Source of the DNA: Clostridium_S neuense
GTDB taxonomy: Bacteria > Bacillota > Clostridia > Clostridiales > Clostridiaceae
Direction: 5' to 3'
DNA length: 64,000 nt
Assembly (NCBI RefSeq): GCF_045310695.1
Contig: NZ_JBJIAA010000002.1
Span: 62,001-126,000, forward strand
Position numbers and translations under genes: made by a program. Shown here one piece after another: positions 17,064 through 26,626 of this stretch; the first letter of the stretch is position 1, and each line of letters begins with the position of its first letter. The notes under the pieces are model-generated. The model made no database searches, was not told the origin of the DNA, and was given only the letters and a program-made list of their open reading frames with translations.

Positions 17064-18032
17064 ATGAATTCAAAACAAATTATTAAAGAAATTAAAGAAA
17101 AACAGAAAGAAATTAAAAGTGTAATCTTTGTAGGCTGCGGTGCTTCAAAGGCAGAATTATATCCAGCAAAATATTTTTTAGATAGCAACGCAAAAAATAT
17201 ACGTGTTAGTCATTATACAGCTAATGAATTTAATTATGCAACACCAGCAGCGGTAGATAATACTTCTATTGTAATCACAGCATCCTTAGGCGGCACTACA
17301 CCAGAAACTGTAAAGGCCGCTGGTAAAGCAAGGGAGCTTGGTGCTCATGTAATTTGTTTAACACATTCAGCTAATTCTCCTCTTACAAAGAATTCTGACT
17401 ATGTGATTTGTCATCGTTTTTCTGAAAACTACGCTGCAAAACTTGAAAAGATGGGTTATGCTCTTGAACTATCAGTAGAAATTCTTGAACAATTTGAAGG
17501 TTATAAATACTATGAAGATATGCAAACTGGCTTCAGTAAAATTTATGATTTAGCACAAACTTCTGCAGAAGCGGCCTTATTGGATGCTAAAAAGTTTGCT
17601 GAGGCATATAAAGATGCCCCTCAAATTTATGTCATGAGCAGTGGTGCTACTACTGAAGTTGCTTATTCCACTTCAATTTGCTTAATGATGGAAATGCAGT
17701 GGATTAATTCTGGAACATTCCATTCAGGAGAGTTCTTCCATGGACCATTTGAAATTGTAGATAAAGATGTCCCATTTATTTTACTAATGAATGATGGAAG
17801 CACCCGTCCAATTGATGCTCGTGCTTTAACCTTCTTACAACGTTTCAAAGCAAAAACAGCAGTTGTAGATGCTCTAGATTATGGCTTATCTTCAGCAATT
17901 CCAAAAACTGTTATTGATTACTTCAATCCAATGTTAATTACAGCAGTATTCCGTGTATACGCTGAACAACTTTCTTATGCGCGTCAGCATCCATTAACTA
18001 AAAGAAGATATATGTGGAAACTACAATATTAG
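17064..18032 (+). CDS. SIS-domain sugar-amine 6-phosphate deglycase (FrlB/Gfr-like)
   Basis: Two SIS domains are visible (first: VIFVGCGASKAELYPAKYFL and TASLGGTTPETVKAA; second: IYVMSSGATTEVAYSTSICLMMEMQW). The segment SGTFHSGEFFHGPFEIVD is the typical E/H active-site region of GlmS-isomerase-like deglycases such as FrlB and the Salmonella GfrE/GfrF enzymes. In those systems a Man-family PTS imports and phosphorylates fructoselysine or glucoselysine, and the deglycase releases glucose 6-phosphate and lysine. The gene order and sigma-54 control here mirror the gfr operon. The exact substrate is inferred and could be another Amadori product or amino sugar. RBS AGGAGGG; a terminator follows. 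Confidence 0.85.
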   Translation: MNSKQIIKEIKEKQKEIKSVIFVGCGASKAELYPAKYFLDSNAKNIRVSHYTANEFNYATPAAVDNTSIVITASLGGTTPETVKAAGKARELGAHVICLTHSANSPLTKNSDYVICHRFSENYAAKLEKMGYALELSVEILEQFEGYKYYEDMQTGFSKIYDLAQTSAEAALLDAKKFAEAYKDAPQIYVMSSGATTEVAYSTSICLMMEMQWINSGTFHSGEFFHGPFEIVDKDVPFILLMNDGSTRPIDARALTFLQRFKAKTAVVDALDYGLSSAIPKTVIDYFNPMLITAVFRVYAEQLSYARQHPLTKRRYMWKLQY

Positions 18033-18040
18033 AAATAAAA

Positions 18041-18076
18041 ACAAAGAAATCGATATTGTCGATTTCTTTGTTTTTT
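18041..18076 (+). terminator. rho-independent terminator of the PTS-deglycase operon
   Basis: A perfect 13-bp stem ACAAAGAAATCGA / TCGATTTCTTTGT with a 5-nt loop (TATTG) is followed by a run of six T. It begins 9 nt after the deglycase stop and separates the structural operon from the activator gene. Confidence 0.95.
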
Positions 18077-18189
18077 AGTAAATGTAAACAATAAATGATA
18101 ATTATGATTAAATGACCCTATTTAGTATAATATATATTATTTCCCAATAATCACAAAAGACAAGTTTTTGCTATAAGGAGGTGTGTTTA

Positions 18190-20938
18190 TTGTGGGGTAA
18201 ATATATCTAATTATTTAAAAGAAATAACTAAAGAATTTAATCAAAAAAACATTAAAAATTTTTCTGCCAATTCAATTGCAGAAAAAGTATGCTTAAACAG
18301 AAGCACTGTTAGTAGCTATCTTAATAAAAAAGTAAAACAAGGTACAATTATAAAGGTCAAAAAATACCCTGTAATCTTCTTAGATAAACAAACTTTTTCA
18401 AATCTTTATTTTTTACCAATGCACAACGAATATGAAACTTTAGAGGACTTATGGAATGAAGACCCTAAATCTCAAAAAAAAGATACCCTAAGTAGTGTAA
18501 TTGGCTCAAAAGGAAGTTTAAAAGAACAAATAGAACAAATAAAAACTGCTGCACTTTATCCAGAAAATGGTCTTCCTATAATGCTTTTAGGGCCTAGTGG
18601 TTCAGGTAAAACCTATTTAGCAAGGTGCATCTATAATTACTGTTTAGAACAAAAACTTATTGATAAAAACTCCGCCTTTATTTCCTTAAATTGTGCCCAG
18701 TATTATCATAATCCAGAGCTATTATCGAGTTTATTATTTGGTTATATAAAAGGAGCGTTTACAGGAGCAGATAAAGATAAAAAAGGATTACTCGAAAATG
18801 CTAATGGAGGAATCCTATTTCTTGATGAGGTGCATAGGTTAACTGAAGAAGGACAGGAAAAACTTTTTACATTTATGGATTCAGGTGAATATTCTCCAAT
18901 TGGCGATAATAGCATTAGAAAAACGTCAAAAGTGAGATTAATTTTTGCCACCACTGAATCTATCCAATCCACTTTTTTACCTACATTTATTCGAAGATTG
19001 CCGGTTATTATAAATATACCTAGTTTTTCAGAAAGACCTAAGCAAGAAAAAATCCACTTGATTGACGATTTTTTTCTACAAGAGAGTAAAATATTAAAAC
19101 ACACTATTCAGGTTTCTAAACAAGTAATTTCTTTCTTGCTCTTTAGCAATTTTGAAGGTAATGTTGGAAAAATAAAAAATATTATAAAATACAGCTGCGG
19201 CAGCAGCTACGCAAAGATGAAGGATAAAAAAATAATTAAAGTTCGTATTTCTGATTTACCAATTGGTAGTACTGAACAATTAAAAGAAAGCATGTATCAT
19301 CAAATATCCAATAGATATCAGGATAAAATATACGATTATACACAACCCAACTTACTAACTATTAACAGCAAAGAACAGATAAATCTTAGAGCGACTTATT
19401 TTCAGTTTGTTAATGAATTTAAGCGCTTAGAGTTAGGCAAAATTACAACTGAATACTACATCAATGATATGATGAATAATGTTAATCTTTTGTTAGATGA
19501 CCTAGTATTTAATTCACAAATAAATAGTAATGAATCCTTATTTTCTATATTAACCTTTAATATTAAATCAACTTTTAAATACATGGAGGAAAATTATGGC
19601 TTTGAGCAAGATGGAAATAAAATTCTATCAATAGCGCACTTGCTTTATTTTAAAGAAGAACAGGAAATTTTAATTAATCATACTGAGTGGCATAGTATTC
19701 GCCCAAAACTTATTACATTTATTGATATGCATATGGGAAACTCTTTATGGCTAGCTAAACGCATGCTGGCACACTTAAGCGAGAGATTAGATTTTCCAAT
19801 TTTAGATGAAGATCTAATTCTAATTTCTTTCTATCTAAATAGTGTAAATATACAGGACGTTAAAAATGAAATAAAGAGCATTATTCTAGCTCACGGCTAT
19901 TCAACAGCGAGTAGTATGGCAAATATAGCTAATAGAATGTTAAAGAAAAAGTTTTTTCAAGCGATCGATATGCCAATTGATACTACAATTAATGATATTG
20001 AAAATAAGGTATTAGACTTTATTGATAATAACAACATAGAAAAAGGATTAATTTTATTAGTGGATATGGGATCACTCTCTGAACTTAGCGTTCGATTAAA
20101 AAACAAACTTAAGGGTCCTCTATTATTAATAGATTTTGTTTCTACACCGCTAGTCTTAGAAATTGGCAGTTTACTTTTGCAGCGAAAAAACATTAATGAG
20201 ATTAATGAAGAAATATTAAAAAACATTAAAATTAACAAACAATTAGTTTATCCAGTAGAAAAAAAGAAAAAAGCAATTCTAACCTGCTGCTATACAGGAA
20301 TGGGAAGTGCTATTCAAATTCAGGAAATACTACACAATAGTTTAAATCATTCAAGTCCTTTAGTTTCAATTGTTCCTTATGATTATCATAGCTTGAAGCA
20401 AAACAAACAAAAGGAGCTGCCCTTTCAAATTTATGATGTACTAGCTATTATAGGAACCGCTGATCCTGGGATTGAAGGAATTCCTTATATTGGTTTGGAT
20501 CATCTAATCAGTGGAGAGGATATTGAGGATTTTATTAACATATTAAATTGTAATTTTAAAGTCAATGAAACACAGCTAAAAAAAGACTTAGTTTTTAAGT
20601 TTTCATTAAAAAGAATTATTGAAAAATTAACAATATTGGATGTAAATAAAGTATTAACTTTTGTACAAGATGCTGTTGATAAAATGGAAGAGAGGTTTGA
20701 CATAAAACTATCTAATAATAAGCGATTTTTATTATACATTCATTGTTGCTGCATGGTAGAGAGAATCCTTCGCAAAGAAGAAGTTGACATGCAGGAAGAC
20801 ATTAAAGAATTTATACAAAAAGAAAAAAGAAAACTAGAGATAATTCACTTTTCCTTTAGTGAAATTGAAAAAGAATACACTATAAAAATTTCAGATTTAG
20901 AAATTCGCCTAATTTGTGATATTGTATTCAATGATTAA
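18190..20938 (+). CDS. LevR/ManR-type sigma-54 activator with PRD and EII-like domains; start region frameshifted
   Basis: From M(18419) the protein shows an AAA+ domain with GPSGSGKT (residues 58-65), the sigma-54 contact loop GAFTGA (112-117) and Walker B GGILFLDE (130-137). It then has a PRD region, an EIIA-Man-like domain (IILAHGYSTASSMANIAN), an EIIB-like domain (AILTCCYTGMGSA) and a second PRD. Upstream, codons 18197-18418 stay open and encode an N-terminal HTH (VNISNYLKEI, then SANSIAEKVCLNRSTVSSYL), normal for LevR-type proteins. No ATG, GTG or TTG occurs in that frame. AAGGAGGTG (18175-18183) is ideally placed for TTG 18190, but TTG is out of frame by one base because of a GGGG run at 18194-18197. 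It should activate the sigma-54 promoter and be tuned by PTS phosphorylation. Confidence 0.9.
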
Positions 20939-20955
20939 ATTTGGAGGTAAATATT

Positions 20956-21585
20956 TTGAAAAGATCAGTTGTTTTTGATATGGATGGTGTTATAGTTAAT
21001 ACCGAATACTTTTACTTTAAAAGAAGAATGCAGTTTTTTGATGAACTAAAAATAAAACCAGGTTCAAAAAAAATTGAAGATTTTATAGGACTCACTAATT
21101 CAATGATTTGGAACGTCCTGATTCCGGGTGACGCCAATATACGCAAAACCTTACAAGAAAAATACATTAAATATTGTAACGAACATCCAGCATATTTTCC
21201 AAAACTATTAAATCCTTCTGTAAAAAAACTATTTAGAGAATTAAAAAGTAAAAAAATAAACATAGCTATTGCTTCATCTTCAGCCAAAAATGAAATTTTA
21301 AGAATGTTAGAAGAATGTCAGCTTAAGTCTTATGTGGACTTTGTAATAAGCGGAGAAGAATGTAAAAAAAGCAAACCAGATCCTGAAATTTACACTCTAG
21401 CCGTTAGTGCTTTAAAATCACTTCCAAAAGAGGTTATAGCTGTAGAAGACTCAAAGCTCGGAATTCGCTCTGGAAAATCAGCTGGTTTAACAGTAGCAGC
21501 ATTAGTACAAAAGGATTATTACGTTGATCAATCTGAAGCAGACTATAAAATCAACGATTTATTAGAGTTAATTTCAATAATATAG
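20956..21585 (+). CDS. HAD-superfamily phosphatase / beta-phosphoglucomutase-like
   Basis: TTG 20956 follows GGAGG by 8 nt. HAD motifs: I VFDMDGVIVNTE (two catalytic Asp), II IASSSAKN, III K in KKSKPDPEIY, IV EDSKLGIRSGKSAG. The cap is the helical C1 type of subfamily IA enzymes such as beta-phosphoglucomutase and 2-deoxyglucose-6-phosphatase. It lies 17 nt after the activator gene and is probably co-transcribed with it, so it may act on a sugar phosphate from the PTS pathway. Substrate unassigned. Confidence 0.88.
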   Translation: MKRSVVFDMDGVIVNTEYFYFKRRMQFFDELKIKPGSKKIEDFIGLTNSMIWNVLIPGDANIRKTLQEKYIKYCNEHPAYFPKLLNPSVKKLFRELKSKKINIAIASSSAKNEILRMLEECQLKSYVDFVISGEECKKSKPDPEIYTLAVSALKSLPKEVIAVEDSKLGIRSGKSAGLTVAALVQKDYYVDQSEADYKINDLLELISII

Positions 21586-21600
21586 ACTTGTCTACAAAAC

Positions 21601-21634
21601 AAAGAGAGAGTTTTGAGCCACATCTCTCTTTTTC
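21601..21634 (+). terminator. rho-independent terminator after the HAD gene
   Basis: AAAGAGAGA (21601-21609) pairs with TCTCTCTTT (21623-21631), with T continuing after the stem, 16 nt past the stop codon. Confidence 0.8.
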
Positions 21635-21683
21635 ATAATCCGTTGAAAATTTGAGCTTTTGAACATAAATAGTTTAACTATAG

Positions 21684-22337
21684 TTATTTACTTCTACTTA
21701 CCATATTTAAAGGATCTCTCGTCTGCATAAATATTTTTCCTGGTCCTTTAAACACACATACCAAGCCCTCTCCTCCAGTTATTGAACCTAAAACACCATT
21801 TGATAGCTCAACACTATATTCCATATTACTGTTCCATAACACAAGCTGGTTTGTATCTACTATATACTGTTCATTGTAATCTAAAACTTTCTCATGTATA
21901 GCACCATATGCAGCTACAAAAAGTACTCCTGTACCTTCTGCTTCAATTTGGACTATACCCTCTCCAGATAAAAATCCTTTTCCACCACCTGACTTTATAT
22001 TTAGCTTTATACCATCTGTACATGCTAAAAAGTTTGTTTTTCCAAGCCTATATTTTATTGTTCCATCCATTTCTACAGCTTGTATATCTCCTAAATATTT
22101 AGGTGCAAGCAAAACTTCACCGTTATCATTTGCTGTATATTCCTGTTGAAACATAGATTCTCCTGAAAATAATCTTCCAATGGCTCTTCCTAAACTTCCA
22201 GCTCTTGATTTTATATCAAAAGTTGGGCTCATTCCAACCATTGCTCCAGCTTCCATCAAAATTTTATCACCACGTTCAGCGTTAATTTTAAGTAATTTAT
22301 TAGTATGTCCATAAAGTAATTCATATTTTATTGCCAT
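21684..22337 (-). CDS. AIM24 / TIGR00266-family protein
   Basis: The protein matches the AIM24-like beta-roll family: MEAGAMVGMSPTFDIKSRAGSLGRAIGRLFSGESMFQQEYTA, then GEVLLAPKYLGDI, AYGAIHEKVLDYNEQYIVDTNQLVLW, GSITGGEGLVCVFKGPGKIFMQTR. Length (217) is normal. GGGAGTGGG precedes ATG 22337; the frame extends to 22352 but over the ribosome-binding site. The molecular role of bacterial members is unknown; the yeast mitochondrial homologue helps organise inner-membrane structure. It is monocistronic. Confidence 0.9.
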   Translation of the reverse strand: MAIKYELLYGHTNKLLKINAERGDKILMEAGAMVGMSPTFDIKSRAGSLGRAIGRLFSGESMFQQEYTANDNGEVLLAPKYLGDIQAVEMDGTIKYRLGKTNFLACTDGIKLNIKSGGGKGFLSGEGIVQIEAEGTGVLFVAAYGAIHEKVLDYNEQYIVDTNQLVLWNSNMEYSVELSNGVLGSITGGEGLVCVFKGPGKIFMQTRDPLNMVSRSK

Positions 22338-22462
22338 AATACCCACTCCCATTTATAAAATTATTTTAATCACATTATATAGTATTTTATACTACATTTC
22401 AATATTTATAAGAAAAAATATTATTTTAAAATTAATGATATAATTAACTCAACTATAATTTA

Positions 22463-22819
22463 TTGCACGCCTTTAATTATAATACAGCAGCAAAGGAAGT
22501 AAGGCATGAAATTGAGATAGGCTATTGTCCTAAATTACTATCCGGAAATGAATCAGTTGCTTCCTATGATTACATTTTTTTAGGAACTCCAAATTGGTTT
22601 AAATCATTTGCTCCACCCATATTAAGTTTTTTAAAAAGCGTTGATTTGCAAGGAAAAACAATTATTCCATTTTGCACTCATGGCGGTGGTGGCTTAGGCC
22701 AAATTCAAATTAACATTGAGAAAGAATGTCCAAAATCAACAGTCCTTTCTGGATTTGCAGCCATGAGTAATTTTGATAATGAGGAAGTTAGAAACTGGAT
22801 TAAAAAAATCGACTTATAA
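22463..22819 (+). pseudogene. flavodoxin, 5'-truncated
   Basis: The frame gives the C-terminal two thirds of a clostridial flavodoxin: YDYIFLGTPNWFKSFAPPIL, LQGKTIIPFCTHGGGGLGQI, then NWIKKIDL at the end. The first ~55-60 residues, including the FMN phosphate loop that should lie at the N-terminus, are absent. No Shine-Dalgarno is found before the TTG at 22463. It is most likely a decayed gene. Confidence 0.7.
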
Positions 22820-22828
22820 AAATAAATA

Positions 22829-22881
22829 ATTAATAATGGAGCTGAAGCTTATTTAAAATAAGTTTCAGCTCCATTATTAAT
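22829..22881. terminator. 18-bp perfect inverted repeat over a gene 3' end
   Basis: Arms 22829-22846 and 22864-22881 are exact complements (ATTAATAATGGAGCTGAA), and the inner bases CTTATTT/AAATAAG extend the stem. It spans the stop codon of the minus-strand DUF3267 gene and lies 9 nt after the flavodoxin remnant, so it could terminate in both directions, though no long T-run follows. Confidence 0.55.
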
Positions 22882-23457
22882 AACATATCCATTTTTAGGT
22901 ACTTGAAATAAAATAAGAATTAAATTTAAAATATCTACAGCAGAAGATGCTGCATTTAAAATAATAAAAAATGCAATCAATCCATTAAATCCATTAAAAA
23001 CACCTAAAATAACTGGAAAAGCAATAGAAATTATTACAACTGGCATAATAGAAATAACTATAAATCTGCTTCTTGATATTTTTTCTGATGTATAAGCAAA
23101 ACCACCAAGCAATGTAATACCAAAACAAGTTTTATCAGACCTTGCAAAATTAGGCATAAACATGATATGCAGCAATTCATGTATTATGACCAATACAAGC
23201 ATTGCTAAAATAAAATATATAATATCAAAAATACTTATAGTAAAAGAAAAAGATCTTTCTTCAATAATTTTTCCTATGGGATTATAAAATCTAGTAACAA
23301 TAAAATTACTAATAAATCCACATATAATCATAATAGGCACAGCTGCTAACACAGCAATTGCTAAACTTTTAGGCTCTTTTAATCTTTTCCAGCCATCCTT
23401 AAGCAATTCTTCCGATATATTTTTATCCCCCTGAGGTATTCTTCTAGCAAACTTCAT
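22849..23457 (-). CDS. DUF3267-family membrane protein with HELLH zincin motif
   Basis: GGGGGGA precedes ATG 23457. About five membrane helices are visible, with a VLVIIHELLHIMFMP segment in the second or third: the HExxH pattern of a zinc metalloprotease. This is the arrangement of DUF3267 proteins, which are predicted but unproven intramembrane peptidases. Length (202) is typical. It is 41 nt downstream of the methyltransferase gene on the same strand. No substrate can be proposed. Confidence 0.8.
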   Translation of the reverse strand: MKFARRIPQGDKNISEELLKDGWKRLKEPKSLAIAVLAAVPIMIICGFISNFIVTRFYNPIGKIIEERSFSFTISIFDIIYFILAMLVLVIIHELLHIMFMPNFARSDKTCFGITLLGGFAYTSEKISRSRFIVISIMPVVIISIAFPVILGVFNGFNGLIAFFIILNAASSAVDILNLILILFQVPKNGYVINNGAETYFK

Positions 23458-23498
23458 ACTTTCCCCCCACTTCATATAGATGCATAACTTGAAAGATT

Positions 23499-24077
23499 TT
23501 AACGGTGTTTTGCCTCAGCATAGTGACTATCTTTTTTCACTGCCATAAACACAAAATAATCTTCTATTTTCCATATCTTCACTCCACCAAATATGGCTAT
23601 CAACTTATTTTTGTACCATTCCTTCCTCTTAGTAACCATATACATTTTTCCACCAATAACTAACCTATTAAAACCCTTTTCGATAAATTCTTTTGGAACA
23701 TTAAAATCTGCGTGATATGGTGGATTAGATAAAATTAATGTAAAGTCTTTTTCAGGCAAATCCTTAAGCCCATCACTTTCATATATCTTAACCTCAGGCA
23801 CTCCATTTAATATAGCATTTTCTTTTGCGCATTTAACTGCCGCATTCATCTTATCTAACATAACTACATTAGAGGCACCTATAATTTTTGCTGCTAAAAC
23901 TCCTACTACTCCATACCCGCAGCCTAAATCTAATACTTTATCACTACTCTCAAAATCTATTACTGAAAGCATTGCTAAGGTTCCTTTATCAATACCTTTA
24001 GGCGAAAAAAGCTCAGGCTCAACTCTAAATTTCATATCAATATCTTTAATCCTGACTCCAATTATATTTTTATCCAC
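23499..24077 (-). CDS. class I SAM methyltransferase, RsmC-like small domain
   Basis: Motif I is VLDLGCGYGVVGVLAA, acidic motif II VVMLDKMNAAVKCAKEN, and motif IV LILSNPPYHADF; NPPY marks N-methylation of a nucleobase, as in RsmC/RsmD-type rRNA guanine-N2 methyltransferases. Only the catalytic half is present, as in Firmicute YbxB-like proteins. GTG 24077 follows GGAGGAAT. Likely target is 16S rRNA, by family analogy. Confidence 0.85.
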   Translation of the reverse strand: MDKNIIGVRIKDIDMKFRVEPELFSPKGIDKGTLAMLSVIDFESSDKVLDLGCGYGVVGVLAAKIIGASNVVMLDKMNAAVKCAKENAILNGVPEVKIYESDGLKDLPEKDFTLILSNPPYHADFNVPKEFIEKGFNRLVIGGKMYMVTKRKEWYKNKLIAIFGGVKIWKIEDYFVFMAVKKDSHYAEAKHR

Positions 24078-24176
24078 GATTTATTCCTCCAACTATGTTG
24101 TCCAGAACTGCAAATTATTTCTTCATTTTATTATACTATTTTTTTCAACTTTATAAAGTTTTCCCCAGAACTTTCT

Positions 24177-25178
24177 TCAACATATTCTTGGCAGCATCTC
24201 TCCATCTAAAGTATTTAAAATTCTTTTTCCACCAAAAGAATTTTCTATATAAACAATTTGTTCTAAATCCTCAGTAAAACTCCCTATAATACTAGCATTC
24301 TGACACTGTTTTAAACTTTGGAGCTTATGCAAAACCTCTTCGGCCACTTCACTTTTCACTACAATTACAACTCTTCCCTCACAGGCCATATAAAGAGGAT
24401 CTAATCCAAGCATTTTATTTATTCCTTTTACTTCTCTTAAAACTGGAATATTTTTTTCAACAAGTCTTATTCCAAGCTTTGCTATATCAGAAATTTCATT
24501 TAATATTTCGGCAAGTCCACCTCTAGTTGGATCCTTCATTACCTTTATGCAGGGATAATATTCTTTAATTGCTTCTACAATTGGGCAAACTGAAGCACAA
24601 TCACTTTTAATATGACTTTTTACATCTATGTTGTATCTTTCAAGAGTTATAGCAGTACCGTGATTTCCTACATCTCCACTTACAATTATTTTATCTCCAG
24701 CTTCAATCTTCTTCATTTCATAGTTGTTTTGTATAACACCAACTCCAGCAGTATTTATAAATATTCTATCTGCTGAACCTTTCTCAACTACCTTTGTGTC
24801 CCCAGTTACAATCTTAACCCCAGAAAGTTTACATTGCTTTGCCATTTCTTCAACTATTAAATCAAGAATCTCGATTGAAAACCCTTCCTCTATTATAAAA
24901 CCTGCACTTAAATATAGAGGTTTTGCTCCAGACACCGCCAAGTCATTTACAGTTCCACAAACTGCAAGTTTTCCAATATTTCCTCCAGAAAAAAATAATG
25001 GCTTTACAACAAATGAATCCGTAGTAAAAGCCATTTTACCAGTATCCACAGTAAGTAAAGCAGAATCTATTCCACTAGTTAATATGCTGTTATTAAAATG
25101 TTTATAAAAAATACCTTTTATTAATTCACTCGTATATTTTCCACCATCACCATGAATTAATTCAATTGTTTCATTCAT
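24177..25178 (-). CDS. hypE: hydrogenase maturation protein HypE
   Basis: The protein begins IELIHGDGGKYTSELI and has the AIR-synthase fold motifs (FTTDSFVVKPLFFSGGNIGKLAVCGTVNDLAVSGAKP; MKDPTRGGLAEILNEI). It ends in PRIC, the conserved C-terminal Cys that carries the carbamoyl group, which HypE dehydrates to thiocyanate as the CN- source for the NiFe active site. The start overlaps the hypD stop (ATGA). It is the last gene of the hydrogenase operon. Length 333 is normal. Confidence 0.96.
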   Translation of the reverse strand: MNETIELIHGDGGKYTSELIKGIFYKHFNNSILTSGIDSALLTVDTGKMAFTTDSFVVKPLFFSGGNIGKLAVCGTVNDLAVSGAKPLYLSAGFIIEEGFSIEILDLIVEEMAKQCKLSGVKIVTGDTKVVEKGSADRIFINTAGVGVIQNNYEMKKIEAGDKIIVSGDVGNHGTAITLERYNIDVKSHIKSDCASVCPIVEAIKEYYPCIKVMKDPTRGGLAEILNEISDIAKLGIRLVEKNIPVLREVKGINKMLGLDPLYMACEGRVVIVVKSEVAEEVLHKLQSLKQCQNASIIGSFTEDLEQIVYIENSFGGKRILNTLDGEMLPRIC

Positions 25179-26236
25179 GAGTTTCTACCTCCAAATTTAA
25201 AATAAATAGCACATGAACCTTCTGAAGATACCATGCATGGCCCAACTGGATGAGACGGTGTACACTTTGTGCCAAAGAACTCACAATCAATTGGGTGTTT
25301 TTTCCCTAATATAATCTCACCACATACACAACTATTTTCTTTTTTCTCTTTTATCAAAAGCTTAAATTTTTTTAATGCATCAAATTCCTCGTACTTTTTA
25401 TTTAAATATAGAGCTGAATTTTCAACCTTACCAATTCCTCTCCATATGCAATCTCCTATAAAAAAGCATTCTTCAATAATTCTCTTTGCGACCAAGTTTC
25501 CATAGGAAGTTACACATTCTCTGTACAAGTTTTCAAACTTACTTTCTTTTTGATTTATTAAGAAATAAATAGCTGCTACAATGTCCAAGCTTTCAAACCC
25601 TGTTACCACTGCCGAAATATTGTATTCTTCCTTAATAAACTTAAAATAGTCAGCTCCAGTTATAACTGCCACATGACCTGGACATATAATACCATCTATC
25701 TTAGAATCTCTATCCTCTAATATGCTTTTTAAGACTGGCTTCATAATTTTCAAACAGCTTAAAATAGAAAAATTATTGATATTATTTTCCTTTGCCCTTT
25801 TCACAGCAAGTCCAATTAATGGAGCAGTAGTTTCAAACCCAATTGCCAAAAAAACCACTTCAAAATTCTTATTTTCTTCTGCAATTTTAAGTGCATCTAA
25901 GGGAGAATATACTATTTTCACTTTTATACCCTTTCGTCTTTGTTCCGTCAAGCTTTCACTACTGCCTTTTACTTTCATCAAATCACCAAAGGTTGTTAAT
26001 ATAACATTTTCTCTTTTTATAATTTCTATAGCTGTATCTATATATCCCTCTGAAGTAACACACACTGGACATCCTGGCCCTGATATTAAATTTATTTTAG
26101 GATAAAGTAAATCCCTTATACCAAATTTAGATATACTTTGTGTGTGGGTACCGCATATCTCCATTATATTAAATTTCTCTACAGGAGAATTTTTAATTTT
26201 ATTAACCAAGCTTAATACAATTTTCCCTCTATCCAT
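25175..26236 (-). CDS. hypD: hydrogenase maturation protein HypD
   Basis: HypD hallmarks are present: EICGTHTQSISKFGIRDLLYP, LISGPGCPVCVT, GFETTAP, ICPGHVAVITG, and the C-terminal Cys-rich segment CxC...C...C that binds the [4Fe-4S] cluster (NSCVCGEIILGKKHPIDCEFFGTKCTP). With HypC it assembles the Fe(CN)2CO unit. ATG 26236 overlaps the hypC end and has GAGGAA nearby; a GTG one codon earlier (26239) is also possible. Length ~353. Confidence 0.96.
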   Translation of the reverse strand: MDRGKIVLSLVNKIKNSPVEKFNIMEICGTHTQSISKFGIRDLLYPKINLISGPGCPVCVTSEGYIDTAIEIIKRENVILTTFGDLMKVKGSSESLTEQRRKGIKVKIVYSPLDALKIAEENKNFEVVFLAIGFETTAPLIGLAVKRAKENNINNFSILSCLKIMKPVLKSILEDRDSKIDGIICPGHVAVITGADYFKFIKEEYNISAVVTGFESLDIVAAIYFLINQKESKFENLYRECVTSYGNLVAKRIIEECFFIGDCIWRGIGKVENSALYLNKKYEEFDALKKFKLLIKEKKENSCVCGEIILGKKHPIDCEFFGTKCTPSHPVGPCMVSSEGSCAIYFKFGGRNS

Positions 26237-26447
26237 CACTTATTTCCTCTTTAAATACTTTTTCTAAATAATTAAAATATTCACTATCAATTTTTTCTAT
26301 TCCAAAACCAGCATGTATTAAAATTAAATCTCCTATATTAACATCCTCTACAAGTTCAATATCAACATCTTTCTCTATTCCCATAATATCAACTCTAGCT
26401 ATATTATTATTAACAGCTTTTATTTTTCCTGGAACTGCAAGACACAC
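26229..26447 (-). CDS. hypC: hydrogenase maturation chaperone HypC
   Basis: GTG 26447 with GGGGTG at 6 nt gives MCLAVPGKIKAVNN, the invariant HypC N-terminus whose Cys2 binds the Fe centre. The frame is open further upstream into repeat R2, but that would bury Cys2. The 72-residue length is typical. Repeat R2 separates this gene from hypF by about 165 nt, the largest gap inside the operon. Confidence 0.95.
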   Translation of the reverse strand: MCLAVPGKIKAVNNNIARVDIMGIEKDVDIELVEDVNIGDLILIHAGFGIEKIDSEYFNYLEKVFKEEISDG

Positions 26448-26464
26448 TTTAATCACCCCACTTC

Positions 26465-26626
26465 CAGAGTACAGATTGCAAAGAACAGAGTGCAATGAAG
26501 GTTGATTTATCCTCCTTACGTCATATAAATCTTAAAGTTATATATTACGGGTTTGAGCCATTAAATTTAAAATTTTCTGCTTAGGCACAAAATCATCCTT
26601 CACTGTACTCTCTACTCTGTACTCTT
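26465..26626. repeat. MITE-like repeat R2, related to R1, opposite orientation
   Basis: The reverse complement of this stretch aligns with R1 (4086-4283): GAGTA-rich end, GTGAA-GAT-ATTTT, GCAGAAAATTTTAAA, TTAATGG, and AAGGAGGATAAATCAACC near the far end. Its terminal arms (AGAGTACAGA types) are degenerate. It fills the hypF-hypC gap, and its right end supplies the last three codons and the stop of hypF. Confidence 0.7.

Noticed and set aside
24130..24165. Hairpin ACTTTATAAAGT as the terminator of the hydrogenase operon
   Set aside because: The stem is short and on the minus strand it is followed by A residues, not a U-tract.
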